Shown here piece after piece: positions 1-13,185 of a stretch of 64,000 nucleotides of DNA. The DNA is from Apium graveolens. Lineage: Eukaryota > Streptophyta > Magnoliopsida > Apiales > Apiaceae. The stretch is from NCBI RefSeq assembly GCF_009905375.1, contig NW_027417609.1, positions 1-64,000 of the forward strand, in the 5' to 3' direction. The notes beneath the pieces were generated by a model. That model was not told the DNA's origin and searched no databases. It saw only the letters and a list, made by a program, of their open reading frames with translations. Positions within the stretch are counted from its first letter, which is position 1, and every line of letters begins with the position of its first letter. The position numbers and the translations under genes were made by a program.

Positions 1-1493
1 TACATGGTTGATTAGAGCCAAAATGTGTAATAAAATTAACTTGTATGAATGTGGCATTAATAGGCGTTAAAAGGATGTTAAATTGGATGTATATGAATGT
101 TAACATGTTAATTGTTGTATATATTGTGGAAAGTGACTCCTATAGGGTGAAAGTAACTCTAATATGGTGAAAGTGACTTACATGGTTGATTAGAACCAAA
201 ATGTGGAAAAAAAATAATCTGTAGAAAGTGAACTAAGAGGTGGTAAAATATGTCAATCGTATGTATATGATGTTAACAATGTTAATTACAAATATTGGTG
301 GAAATGACTCATAAAGGGTGCAAAATGACTCTAATGGTGAAAAGTGACTTACAGGTTAATTAGAACCAAATGTGGCCAAATTGACTTGTATGAATGTGCA
401 CTAAGAGGTGTAAAGGATTTCTAATTGCATGTACATGATGTTAACATGTTAATTGTACCAATATATGATGGCAGTGACTCTTTAAGGTGCAAAGTGACTC
501 TAATATGGTTAGAAGTCACTTACATGATTGATTAGAGCCAAAATGCGGCCAAAATTGACTTGTAGAAAGGGGTACCAAGAGGTGGTTAAAGGATGTTTAA
601 TTGCATGTACATGATGTTAACATGTTAATTGTATCAATAGATGGGGAAAGTGACTCTTATAGGGTGCAAAGTGACTCTAATATGGTGAAAAGTGACTTAC
701 ATGGTTGATTAGAGCCAAAATGTGGAATAAATTAACTTGTATAAAGTGGCATTAAAGCGGTAAAAGGATGTCAAATTGGATATATATGATGTTAACGTTA
801 ATTGTTGTATATATGGTGGAACGTGACTCCTATAGGGTGAAAATGACTCTAATATGGTGAAAAGTGACTTACATGGTTGATTAGAACCAAATGTGGAACA
901 AAATTGATCTTATGAAAGTAGAATTAAGAGGTGGTAAAAGGATGTCAAATCGGATGTATATGATGTAACATGTTATTATACAAATAGATTGTGGAAAGTG
1001 ACTCATATAGGGGTGCAAAATGACTTTAGTATGGTGAAAAGTGACTTACATGGTTAATTAGAACCAAAATGTAGACCAAAACTGACTTGTATAAATGTGG
1101 CACTAAGAGGTTATAAAGAATTTCTAATTGCATGTACATGATGTTAACATGTTAATTGTACCAATATATGATGGCAAGTGACTCTTATAAGGTGCAAGTG
1201 ACTCTAATATGGAGAGAAGTCACTTACATGATTTGTTTAGAGCCAAAATGTGGCCCAAAATTGACTTGTAGGAAAGGGGTACCAAGAGGTGGTTAAAGTA
1301 TGTTTAATTGCATGTACGTGATATTAACATATTAATTGTATCAATATATGGGGAAAGTGACCCTTATAGGGTGCAAAGTGACTCTAATATGGTGAAAAGT
1401 GACTTACATGGTTGATTAGAGCTAAATGTGGAATAAAATTACTTGTGGGTACCAAGAGGTGGTTAAAGGATGTTTAATTGCATGTACGTGATA
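1..1493 (+). repeat. 9-monomer unit (~1.59 kb), first copy, incomplete and full of one-base losses
   Basis: This stretch repeats the private variants of the following unit at an offset of about 1.585-1.591 kb: the GTGCACTAAG form at 396 and 1981, TTTAGTATGG at 1025 and 2614, and GACCCTT near 1358 and 2949. Monomer order is partial E, then F (110), G (272), H (441), E (617), F (792), C (965), D/H (1144) and an E/D hybrid (1323). Compared with the second copy it lacks many single bases, mostly in homopolymers (for example GTGTAAAGG for GTGGTAAAAGG near 408). That pattern looks like uncorrected long-read sequence near a contig end more than real divergence. Confidence 0.85.
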
Positions 1494-3085
1494 TTAACAT
1501 GTTAATGTATCAATATATGGGGAAAGTGACTCTTATAGGGTGCAAAGTGACTCTAATATGGTTAAAAGTGACTTACATGGTGATTAGAGCCAAAATGTGG
1601 AATAAATTAACTTGTATGAAAGTGGCATTAATAGGCGGTAAAAGGATGTCAAATTGGATATATATGATGTTAACATGTTATTGTTGTATATATGGTGGAA
1701 CGTGACTCCTATAGGGTGAAAAATACTCTAATATGGTGAAAAGGTGACTTACATGGTTGATTAGAACCAAAATGTGGAAAAAAAATTAATCTGTATGAAA
1801 GTAGAACTAAGAGGTGGTAAAATGATGTCAAATCGTATGTATATGATGTTAACATGTTAATTATACAAATATATGGTGGAAAGTGACTCATAAAGGGTGC
1901 AAAATGACTCTAATATGGTGAAAAGTGACTTACATGGTTAATTAGAACCAAAATGTGGCCCAAAATTGACTTGTATGAATGTGCACTAAGAGGTGGTAAA
2001 AGGATTTCTAATTGCATGTACATGATGTTAACATGTTAATTGTACCAATATATGATGGCAAGTGACTCTTTTAAGGTGCAAAGTGACTCTAATATGGTTA
2101 GAAGTCACTTACATGATTGATTAGAGCCAAAATGCGGCCCAAAATTGACTTGTAGGAAAGGGGTACCAAGAGGTGGTTAAAGGATGTTTAATTGCATGTA
2201 CATGATGTTAACATGTTAATTGTATCAATATATGGGGAAAGTGACTCTTATAGGGTGCAAAAGTGACTCTAATATGGTGAAAAGTGACTTACGTGGTTGA
2301 TTAGAGCCAAAATGTGGAATAAAATTAACTTGTATAAAAGTGGCATTAATAGGCGGTAAAAGGATGTCAAATTGGATATATATGATGTTAACGTGTTAAT
2401 TGTTGTATATATGGTGGAACGTGACTCCTATAGGGTGAAAAATGACTCTAATATGGTGAAAAGTGACTTACATGGTTGATTAGAATCAAAATGTGGAACA
2501 AAATTGATCTGTATGAAAGTAGAATTAAGAGGTGGTAAAAGGATGTCAAATCGGATGTATATGATGTAACATGTTAGATTGTGGAAAGTGACTCATATAG
2601 GGTGCAAAATGACTTTAGTATGGTGAAAAGTGACTTACATGGTTAATTAGAACCAAAATGTAGACCAAAACTGACTTGTATAAATGTGGCACTAAGAGGT
2701 TATAAAAGAATTTCTAATTGCATGTACATGATGTTAACATGTTAATTGTACCAATATATGATGGCAAGTGACTCTTATAAGGTGCAAAGTGACTCTAATA
2801 TGGAGAGAAGTCACTTACATGATTTGTTTAGAGCCAAAATGTGGCCCAAAATTGACTTGTAGGAAAGGGGTACCAAGAGGTGGTTAAAGTATGTTTAATT
2901 GCATGTACGTGATATTAACATATTAATTGTATCAATATATGGGGAAAGTGACCCTTATAGGGTGCAAAGTGACTCTAATATGGTGAAAAGTGACTTACAT
3001 GGTTGATTAGAGCTAAAATGTGGAATAAAATTAACTTGTGGTACCAAGAGGTGGTTAAAGGATGTTTAATTGCATGTACGTGATA
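1494..3085 (+). repeat. 9-monomer unit (~1.59 kb), second copy
   Basis: Monomer order is E (1494), F (1670), G (1849), H (2028), E (2208), F (2388), C (2566), D/H (about 2737) and an E/D hybrid (2915). The last monomer starts as E and switches at ACTTGT to the GGTACCAAG end of D while losing about 8 bp. The C-class start at 2566 has lost about 11 bp that the first copy retains near 973. Together with the flanking copies this defines a unit found only at the left end of the window. Confidence 0.85.
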
Positions 3086-3803
3086 TTAACATGTTAATTG
3101 TATCAATATATGGGGAAAGTGACTCTTATAGGGTGCAAAGTGACTCTAATATGGTGAAAAGTGACTTACATGGTTGATTAGAGCCAAAATGTGGAATAAA
3201 ATTAACTTGTATGAAAGTGGCATTAATAGGCGGTAAAAGATTGTCAAATTGGATATATATGATGTTAACATGTTAATTGTTGTATATATGGTGGAACGTG
3301 ACTCCTATAGGGTGAAAAATGACTCTAATATGGTGAAAATTGACTTACATGGTTGATTAGAACCAAAATGTGGAACAAAATTGATCCGTATGAAAGTAGA
3401 ATTACGAGGTGGTAAAAGGATGTCAAATCGGATGTATATGACGTTAATATGTTAATTGTACAAATATATGGTGGAAAGTGACTCATATAGGGTGCAAAAT
3501 GACTCTAATATGGTGAAAAGTGACTTACATGGTTAATTAGAACCAAAATGTGGACCAAAATTGACTTGTATGGATGTGGCACTGAGAGGTGGTAAAAGGA
3601 TTTCTAATTGCATGTACATGATGTTAACATGTTAATTGTACCAATATATGATGGTAAGTGACTGTTATAAGGTGCAAAGTGACTCTAATATGGTCAGAAG
3701 TCACTTGCATGATTGATTAGAGCCAAAATGTGGCCTACAATTGACTTGTAGGAAAGGGGTACCAACTGGTGGTTAAAGGATGTTTAATTGCATGTACGTG
3801 ATA
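3086..3803 (+). repeat. 4-monomer segment E-F-G-H closing the 1.59-kb block
   Basis: Monomers start at 3086, 3266, 3444 and about 3627. The G monomer starts with the variant GACGTTAATATG, which recurs in the next block (5685, 6582, 8194) but not in the 1.59-kb unit, so this segment is a transition between two families. Confidence 0.75.
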
Positions 3804-5325
3804 TTAACATGTTAATTGTATCAATATATGGGGAAAGTGACTCTTATATGGTGCAAAGTGACTCTAATATGGTGAAAAGTGACTTACAAGGTTGATTAGA
3901 GCCAAAATGTGAAATAAAATTAGCTTGTATGAATGTGGCATTAATAAGTGGTAAAAGGATGTTAAATTGGATGTATATGATGTTAACATGTTAATTATTG
4001 TATATATGGTGGAAAGTGACTCTTACAGTGTGCAAAGTAACTCCAATATGGTAAAAAGTGACTTACATGGTTGATTAGAACCAAAATGTGGAACAAAATT
4101 GACCTGTATGACAGTGGAACTAATAGGTGGTCGAAGGATGTCAAATTGGATGTATATGATGTTAACATGTTAATTATACAAATAGATTGTGGAAAGTGAC
4201 TCATATAGGGTGCAAAATGACTTTAGTATGGTGAAAAGTGACTTACATGGTTAATTAGAACCAAAATATAGACCAAAACTGACTTGTATGAATGTGGCAC
4301 TAAGAGGTTGTAAAAGGATTTCTAATTGCATGTATATGATGTTAACATGTTAATTGTACCAATATATGATGGCAAGTGACTCTTTTAAGGTGCAAAGTGA
4401 CTCTAATATGGTGAGAAGTCACTTACATGATTGATTAGAGCCAAAATGCGGCCCAAAATTGACTTGTAGGAAAGGGGTACCAAGAGGTGGTTAAAGGATG
4501 TTTAATTGCATGTACGTGATATTAACATGTTAATTGTATCAATATATGGGGAAAGTGACTCTTATAGGGTGCAAAGTGACTCTATTATGGTGAAAAGTGA
4601 CTTACATGGTTGATTAGAGCCAAAATATGGAATAAAATTAACTTGTATGAAAGTGGCATTAATAGGCGGTAAAAGGATGTCAAATTGGATATATATGATG
4701 TTAACATGTTAATTGTTGAATATATGGTGGAACGTGACTCCTATAGGGTGAAAAATGACTCTAATATGGTGAAAAGTGACTTACATGGTTGATTAGAACC
4801 AAAATGTGGAACAAAATTGATCTGTATGAAAGTAGAATTAAGAGGTGGTAAAAGGATGTCAAATCGGATGTATATGATGTTAACATGTTTTTTATTCAAA
4901 TATATGGTGGAAAGTGACTCATATAGGGTGCAAAATGACTCTAATATGGTGAAAAGTGACTTACATGGTTAATTAGAACCAAAATGTGGACCAAAATTGA
5001 CTTGTATGAATGTGGCACTAAGAGGTGGTAAAAGGATTTCTAATTGCATGTACATGATGTTAACATGTTAATTGTACCAATATATGATGGCAAGTGACAC
5101 TTATAAGGTGCAAAGTGACTCTAATATGGTGAGAAGTCACTTACATGATTGATTAGAGCCAAAATGTGGCCCAAAATTGACTTGTAGGAAAGGGTGCAAA
5201 GTGACTCTAATATGGTGAAAAAGTGACTTACAAGGTTGATTAGAGCCAAAATGTGGAATAAAATTAGCTTGTATGAATGTGGCATTAATAAGTGGTAAAA
5301 GGATGTTAATTGGATGTATATGATG
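3804..5325 (+). repeat. Transitional 8-monomer segment A-H with H/A deletion fusion
   Basis: Monomers A (3804), B (3983), C (4162), D (4342), E (4522), F (4700), G (4880) and H (5060) appear in the same order as in the dominant unit further right. H does not finish: near 5190 its GGAAAGGG runs into TGCAAAGTG of the following A monomer, so H plus A occupy only about 266 bp where 358 are expected. About 90 bp are missing, with GGG(T) shared by both parents at the join. The same order at the far left shows that the A-H arrangement is older than the right-hand expansion. Confidence 0.8.
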
Positions 5326-6942
5326 TTAACATGTCAATTATTGTATATATGGTGGAAAGTGACTCTTATAGGGTGCAAAGTGACTCCAATATGGTGAAAA
5401 CTGACTTACATGGTTGATTAAAACCAAAATGTGGAACAAAATTGACCTGTATGAAAGTGGAACTAATAGTTGGTAAAAGGATGTCAAATCGGATGTATAT
5501 GATGTTAACATGTTAATTATACAAATATATGGTGGAAAGTGACTCCTATAGGGTGCAAAATGACTCTAATATGGTGAAAAGTGACTTACATGGTTAATTT
5601 AGAACCAAAATGTGGAACAAAATTGATCTGTATAAAAAGTAGAATTACGAGGTGGTAAAAGGATGTCAAATCGGATGTATATGACGTTAATATGTTAATT
5701 GTACAAATATATGGTGGAAAGTGACTCATATAGGGTTCAAAATGACTATAATATGGTGAAAAGTGACTTACATGGTTAATTAGAACCAAAATGTGGACCA
5801 AAATTGACTTGTATGGATGTGGCACTAAGAGGTGGTAAAATGATTTCTAATTGCATGTACATGATGTTAACATGTTAATTGTACCAATATATGATGGAAA
5901 GTGACTCTTATAAGGTGCAAAGTGACTCTAATATGGTGAGAAGTCACTTGATTGATTAGAGCCAAAATGTGGCCCGAAATTGACTTGTAGGAAAGGGGTA
6001 CCAAGAGGTGGTTAAACGATGTTTAATTGCATGTACGTGATATTAACATGTTAATTGTATCAATATATGGGGAAAGTGCCTCTTATAGGGTGCAAAGTGA
6101 CTCTAATATGGTGAAAAGTGACTTACATGGTTGATTAGAGCCAAAATTTGGAATAAAATTATCTTGTATGAAAGTGGCATTAATAGGCGGTAAAAGGATG
6201 TCAAATTGGATATATATGATGTTAACATGTTAATTGTTGTATATATGGTGGAACGTGACTCCTATAGGGTCAAAAAAAGACTCTAATATGGTGAAAAGTG
6301 ACTTACATGGTTGATTAGAACCAAAATGTGGAACAAAATTGATCTGTATGAAAGTAGAATTAAGAGGTGGTAAAAGGATGTCAAATCGGATGTATATGAT
6401 GTTAACATGTTAATTATACAAATATATGGTGGAAAGTGACTCCTATAGGGTGCAAAATGACTCTAATATGGTGAAAAGTGACTTACATGGTTAATTTAGA
6501 ACCAAAATGTGGAACAAAATTGATCTGTATAAAAGTAGAATTACGAGGTGGTAAAAGGATGTCAAATCGGATGTATATGACGTTAATATGTTAATTGTAC
6601 AAATATATGGTGGAAAGTGACTCATATAGGGTTCAAAATGACTATAATATGGTGAAAAGTGACTTATATGGTTAATTAGAACCAAAATGTGGACCGAAAT
6701 TGACTTGTATGGATGTGGCACTAAGAGGTGGTAAAAGGATTTCTAATTGCATGTACATGATGTTAACATGTTAATGGTACCAATATATGATGGCAAGTGA
6801 CTGTTATAAGGTGCAAAGTGACTCTAATATGGTGAGAAGTCACTTGCATGATTGATTAGAGCCAAAATGTGGCCCAAAATTGACTTGTAGGAAAGGGGTA
6901 CCAAGTGGTGGTTAAAAGATGTTTAATTGCATGTACGTGATA
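5326..6942 (+). repeat. 9-monomer block with duplicated G/F hybrid monomer, irregular first copy
   Basis: Order is B (5326), G/F hybrid (5505), G (5685), H (about 5867), E (6043), F (6222), G/F hybrid (6402), G (6582), H (6762). The hybrid begins like G (ATTATACAAATATATGG), carries the CTCCTATAGGG of F, and ends like F (GAACAAAATTGATC). Each hybrid is followed by a G monomer starting GACGTTAATATG, which fixes its place in the unit. Confidence 0.75.
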
Positions 6943-8556
6943 TTAACATGTTAATTGTATCAATATATGGGGAAAGTGACTCTTATAGGGTGCAAAGTGA
7001 CTCTAATATGGTGAAAAGTGACTTACAAGGTTGATTAGAGCCAAAATGTGGAATAAAATTAGCTTGTATGAATGTGGCATTAATAAGTGGTAAAAGGATG
7101 TTAAATTGGATGTATATGATGTTAACATGTCAATTATTGTATATATGGTGGAAAGTGACTCTTATAGGGTGCAAAGTGACTCCAATATGGTGAAAACTGA
7201 CTTACATGGTTGATTAAAACCAAAATGTGGAACAAAATTGACCTGTATGAAAGTGGAACTAATAGTTGGTAAAAGGATGTCAAATTGGATGTATATAATG
7301 TTAACATGTTAATTATACAAATAGATAGTGGAAAGTGACTCATATAGGGTGCAAAATGACTTTAGTATGGTGAAAAGTGACTTACATGGTTAATTAGAAC
7401 CAAAATATAGAGCAAAACTGACTTGTATGAATGTGGCACTAAGAGGTTGTAAAAGAATTTCTAATTGCATGTACATGATGTTAACATATTAATTGTACCA
7501 ATATATGATGGAAAGTGACTCTTATAAGGTGCAAAGTGACTCTAATATGGTGAGAAGTCACTTGATTGATTAGAGCCAAAATGTGGCCCGAAATTGACTT
7601 GTAGGAAAGGGGTACCAAGAGGTGGTTAAAGGATGTTTAATTGCATGTACGTGATATTAACATGTTAATTGTATCAATATATGGGGAAAGTGACTCTTAT
7701 AGGGTGCAAAGTGACTCTAATATGGTGAAAAGTGACTTACATGGTTGATTAGAGCCAAAATTTGGAATAAAATTAACTTGTATGAAAGTGGCATTAATAG
7801 GCGGTAAAAGGATGTCAAATTGGATATATATGATGTTAACATGTTAATTGTTGTATATATGGTGGAACGTGACTCCTATAGGGTCAAAAAAAGACTCTAA
7901 TATGGTGAAAAGTGACTTACATGGTTGATTAGAACCAAAATGTGGAACAAAATTGATCTGTATGAAAGTAGAATTAAGAGGTGGTAAAAGGATGTCAAAT
8001 CGGATGTATATGATGTTAACATGTTAATTATACAAATATATGGTGGAAAGTGACTCCTATAGGGTGCAAAATGACTCTAATATGGTGAAAAGTGACTTAC
8101 ATGGTTAATTTAGAACCAAAATGTGGAACAAAATTGATCTGTATAAAAGTAGAATTACCAGGTGGTAAAAGGATGTCAAATCGGATGTATATGACGTTAA
8201 TATGTTAATTGTACAAATATATGGTGAAAAGTGACTCATATAGGGTTCAAAATGACTATAATATGGTGAAAAGTGACTTACATGGTTAATTAGAACCAAA
8301 ATGTGGACCAAAATTGACTTGTATGGATGTGGCACTAAGAGGTGGTAAAAGGATTTCTAATTGCATGTACATGATGTTAACATGTTAATTGTACCAATAT
8401 ATGATGGCAAGTTACTGTTTTAAGGAGCAAAGTGACTCTAATATGGTGAGAAGTCACTTGCATGATTGATTAGAGCCAAAATTTGGCCCAAAATTGACTT
8501 GTAGGAAAGGGGTACCAAGTGGTGGTTAAAGTATGTATAATTGCATGTAAGTGATA
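6943..8556 (+). repeat. 9-monomer unit, 1614 bp, order A-B-C-D-E-F-(G/F)-G-H
   Basis: A starts at 6943 and the next A at 8557, a period of 1614 bp, nine monomers. The G/F hybrids at 6402 and 8016 are also 1614 bp apart. Compared with the 1435-bp unit of the right-hand domain this one has one extra monomer, the G/F hybrid, as expected from unequal crossover between G and F positions. Confidence 0.8.
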
Positions 8557-8913
8557 TTAACATGTTAATTGTATCAATATATGGGGAAAGTGACTCTTAT
8601 AGGGTGCAAAGTGACTCTAATATGGTGAAAAGTGACTTACAAGGTTGATTAGAGCCAAAATGTGGAATAAAATTAGCTTGTATGAATGTGGCATTAATAA
8701 CTGGTAAAAGGATGTTAAATTTGATGTATATGATGTTAACATGTTAATTATTGTATATATGGTGGAAAGTGACTCTTATAGGTGCAAAGTGACTCCAATA
8801 TGGTGAAAAGTGACTTACATGGTTGATTAGAACCAAAATGTGGAACAAAATTGACCTGTATGAAAGTGGAACTAATAGGTGGTAAAAGGATGTCAAATTG
8901 GATGTATATGATG
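8557..8913 (+). repeat. A-B pair at the boundary of the 9-monomer and 6-monomer blocks
   Basis: Monomers A (8557) and B (8736) continue the previous unit, but B is followed at 8914 by an F/D hybrid instead of C, which marks the switch to the 6-monomer family. Confidence 0.7.
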
Positions 8914-9979
8914 TTAACATGTTAATTGTTGTATATATGGTGAAAAGTGACTCTTATAGGGTGCAAAGTACTCTAATATGGTGAAAAGTGACTTACATGG
9001 TTGATTAGAGCCAAAATGTGGCCCAAAATTGACATGTACGAAAGGGGTACCAAGAGGTGGGTAAAGGATATTTAATTGCATGCACATGATATTAACATGT
9101 TAATTATATCAATATATGGGGAAAGTGACTCTTATAGGCTGCAAAGTGACTCTAATATGGTGAAAAGTGACTTACATGGTTGATTAGAGCCAAAATGGTG
9201 GAATAAAATTTGCTTGTATGAATGTGGCATTAATAAGTGGTAAAAGGATGTTAAATTGGATGTATATGATGTTAACATGTTAATTATTGTATATATGGTG
9301 GAAAGTGACTCTTATAGGGTGCAAAGTGACTCCAATATGGTGAAAAGTGACTTACATGATTGATTAGAACCAAAATGTGGAACAAAATTGACCAGTATGA
9401 AAATGGAACTAATAGGTGGTAAAAGGATGTCAAATTGGATGTATATGATGTTTGGATGTTAATTATACAAATAGATTGTGGAAAGTGAGTTATATAGGGT
9501 GCAAAATGACTTTAATATGGTGAAAAGTGACTTACATGGTTAATTAGAAATAAAATGTTGACCAAAACTGACTTGTATGAATGTGGCACTAAGAGGTTGT
9601 AAAAGGATTTCTAATTGCATGTACATGATGTTAACATATTAATTGTACCAATATATGATGGCAAGTGACTCTTATAAGGTGCAAAATGACTCTAATATGG
9701 TGAGAAGTCACATGATTGATTAGAGCCAAAATGCGGCCCAAAATTGACTTGTAGGAAAGGGGTATCAAGAGGTGGTTAAAGGATGTTTAATTGCATGTAC
9801 ATTAAAATGTTAATTGTATCAATATATGGGGAAAGTGACTCTTACAGGGTGCATAGTGACTCTAAATGGTGAAAAGTGACTTACATGGTTGATTAGAACC
9901 AAAATGTGGAATAAAATTAACTTGTATGAAAGTGGAACTAATTGGTGTTAAAAGAATGTCAAATTCGAAGTATATGATG
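8914..9979 (+). repeat. 6-monomer unit (~1.07 kb), copy 1
   Basis: Order is F/D hybrid (8914), A (about 9090), B, C (about 9450, with GATGTTTGGATG at its start), D (about 9630), E/B hybrid (about 9807). The F/D hybrid begins with TTGTTGTATATATGG of F and ends with the GGGGTACC and GCATG end of D; its diagnostic GACATGTACG at 9031 recurs at 10098, 11169 and 12946. The E/B hybrid has an E-like start and the GTGGAACTAAT end of B. Confidence 0.8.
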
Positions 9980-11050
9980 TTAACATGTTAATTGTTGTAT
10001 ATATGGTGAAAAGTGACTCTTATAGGGTGCAAAGTGACTCTAATATGGTGAAAAGTGACTTACATGGTTGATTAGAACCAAAATGTGGCCCAAAATTGAC
10101 ATGTACGAAAGGGGTACCAAAAGGTGGGTAAAGGATATTTAATTGCATGTACATGATATTAACATGTTAATTATATCAATATATGGGGAAAGTGACTCTT
10201 ATAGGCTGCAAAGTGACTCTAATATGGTGAAAAGTGACTTACATGGTTGATTAGAGCCAAAATGTGGAATAAAATTTGCTTGTATGAATGTGGCATTAAT
10301 AAGTGGTAAAAGGATGTTAAATTGGATGTATATGATGTTAACATGTTAATTATTGTATATATGGTGGAAAGTGACTCTTATAGGGTGCAAAGTGACTCCA
10401 ATATGGTGAAAAGTGACTTACATGATTGATTAGAACCAAAATGTGGAACAAAATTGACCAGTATGAAAATGGAACTAATAGGTGGTAAAAGGATGTCAAA
10501 TTGGATGTATATGATGTTTGCATGTTAATTATACAAATAGATTGTGGAAAGTGACTCATATAGGGTGGAAAATGACTTTAATATGGTGAAAAGTGACTTA
10601 AATGGTTAATTAGAACCAAAATGTTGACCAAAACTGACTTGTATGAATGTGGCACTAAGAGGTTGTAAAAGGATTTCTAATTGCATGTACATGATGTTAA
10701 CATATTAATTGTACCAATATATGATGGCAAGTGACTCTTATAAGGTGCAAAATGACTCTAATATGGTGAGAAGTCACATGATTGATTAGAGCCAAAATAC
10801 GGCCCAAAATTGACTTGTAGGAAAGGGGTATCAAGAGGTGGTTAAAGGATGTTTAATTGCATGTACATCATGTTAACATGTTAATTGTATCAATATATGG
10901 GGAAAGTGACTCTTATAGGGTGCAAAGTGACTCTAAATGGTGAAAAGTGACTTACATGGTTGATTAGAGCCAAAATGTGGAATAAAATTAACTTGTATGA
11001 AAGTGGAACTAATAGGTGTTAAAAGAATGTCAAATTGGAAGTATATGATG
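9980..11050 (+). repeat. 6-monomer unit (~1.07 kb), copy 2
   Basis: Same order as copy 1. GACATGTACG lies at 10098, 1067 bp after the first. C begins with GATGTTTGCATG, a variant confined to this block. Confidence 0.8.
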
Positions 11051-12115
11051 TTAACATGTTAATTGTTGTATATATGGTGAAAAGTGACTCTTATAGGCTG
11101 CAAAAAGACTCTAATATGGTGAAAAGTGACTTACATGGTTGATTAGAGCCAAAATGTGGCCCAAAATTGACATGTACGAAAGGGGTACCAAGAGGTGGGT
11201 AAAGGATATTTAATTGCATGCACATGATATTAACATGTTAATTATATCAATATATGGGGAAAGTGACTCTTATAGGGTGCAAAATGACTCTAATATGGTG
11301 AAAAGTGACTTACATGGTTGATTAGAGCCAAAATGTGGAATAAAATTTGCTTGTATGAATGTGGCATTAATAAGTGGTAAAAGAATGTTAAATTGGATGT
11401 ATATGATGTTAACATGTTAATTATTGTATATATGGTGGAAAGTGACTCTTATAGGGTGCAAAGTGACTCCAATATGGTGAAAAGTGACTTACATGATTGA
11501 TTAGAACCAAAATGTGGAACAAAATTGACCAGTATTAATTGGAACTAATAGGTGGTAAAAGGATGTCAAATTGGATGTATATGATGTTTGCATGTTAATT
11601 ATACAAATAGATTGTGGAAAGTGACTCATATAGGGTGCAAAATGACTTTAATATGGTGAAAAGTGACTTACATGGTTAATTAGAACCAAAATGTTAACCA
11701 AAACTGACTTGTATGAATGTGGCACCAACTAAAAGGATTTCTAATTGCATGTACATGATGTTAACATATTAATTGTACCAATAAATGATGGCAAGTGACT
11801 CTTATAAGGTGCAAAGTGACTCTAATATGGTGAGAAGTCACATGATTGATTAGAGCCAAAATGCGGCCCAAAATTGACTTGTAGGAAAGGGGTATCAAGA
11901 GGTGGTTAAAGGATGTTTAATTGCATGTACATGATGTTAACATGTTAATTGTATCAATATATGGGGAAAGTGACTCTTATAGGGTGCAAAGTGACTCTCA
12001 TATGGTGAAAAGTGACTTACATGGTTGATTAGAGCCAAAATGTGGAATAAAATTAACTTGTATGAAAGTGGAACTAATAGGTGTTAAAAGAATGTCAAAT
12101 TAGAAGTATATGATG
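11051..12115 (+). repeat. 6-monomer unit (~1.07 kb), copy 3
   Basis: Same order; GACATGTACG lies at 11169, 1071 bp after the previous one. A small loss near 11725 joins GTGGCACCAACT to TAAAAGG within C. Confidence 0.8.
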
Positions 12116-13006
12116 TTAACATGTAATTGTTGTATATATGGTGAAAAGTGACTCTTATAGGCTGCAAAGTGACTCTAATATGGTGAAAAGTGACTTACAT
12201 GGTTGATTAGAGCCAAAATGTTGAATAAAATTGACCTGTATGAAAGTGGAACAAATAGGTGGTAAAAGGATGTCAAATTGGATGTATATGATGTTTGCTT
12301 GTTAATTATACAAATAGATTGTGGAAAGTGAGTCATATAGGGTGCAAAATGACTTTAATATGGTGAAAAGTGACTTACATGGTTAATTAGAACCAAAATG
12401 TTGACCAAAACTGACTTGTATGAATGTGGCACTAAGAGGTTGTAAAAGGATTTCTAATTGCATGTACATGATGTTAACATATTAATTGTACCAATATATG
12501 ATGGCAAGTGACTCTTATATGGTGCAAAATGACTCTAATATGGTGAGAAGTCACATGATTGATTAGAGCCAAAATGCGGCCCAAAATTGACTTGTAGGAA
12601 AGGTGTATCAAGAGGTGGTTAAAGGATGTTTAATTGCATGTACATCATATTAACATGTTAATTGTATCAATATATGGGGAAAGTGACTCTTATAGGGTGC
12701 AAAGTGACTCTAAATGGTGAAAAGTGACTTACATGGTTGATTAGAGCCAAACTGTGGAATAAAATTAACTTGTATGAAAGTGGAACTAATAGGTGTTAAA
12801 AGAATGTCAAATTGGAAGTATATGATGTTAACATGTTAATTGTTGTATATATGGTGAAAAGTGACTCTTATAGGGTGCAAAGTGACTCTAATATGGTGAA
12901 AAGTGACTTACATGGTTGATTAGAGCCAAAATGTGGCCCAAAATTGACATGTACGAAAGGGGTACCAAGAGGTGGGTAAAGGATATTTAATTGCATGCAC
13001 ATGATA
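12116..13006 (+). repeat. Shortened last copy of the 6-monomer family
   Basis: The first monomer (12116) starts as F but ends as B, so A and B of the full unit are skipped; C (about 12295), D (12475), E/B (12650) and a final F/D hybrid (12828) follow. GACATGTACG at 12946 is about 1.78 kb after the previous one, equal to one full unit plus four monomers. Confidence 0.75.
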
Positions 13007-13185
13007 TTAACATATTAATTATATCAATATATGGGGAAAGTGACTCTTATAGGCTGCAAAATGACTCTAATATGGTGAAAAGTGACTTACATGGTTGATT
13101 AGAGCCAAAATTTGGAATAAAATTAACTTGTATGAAAGTGGCATTAATAGGTGGTAAAAGGATGTCAAATTGGATATATATGATG
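13007..13185 (+). repeat. A/E hybrid monomer at the 6-monomer to 4-monomer boundary
   Basis: It starts like A of the 6-monomer family (ATTATATCAATATATGGGG) and ends like E (AATTAACTTGTATGAAAG). The crossover between the two families therefore lies inside this monomer. Confidence 0.7.
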
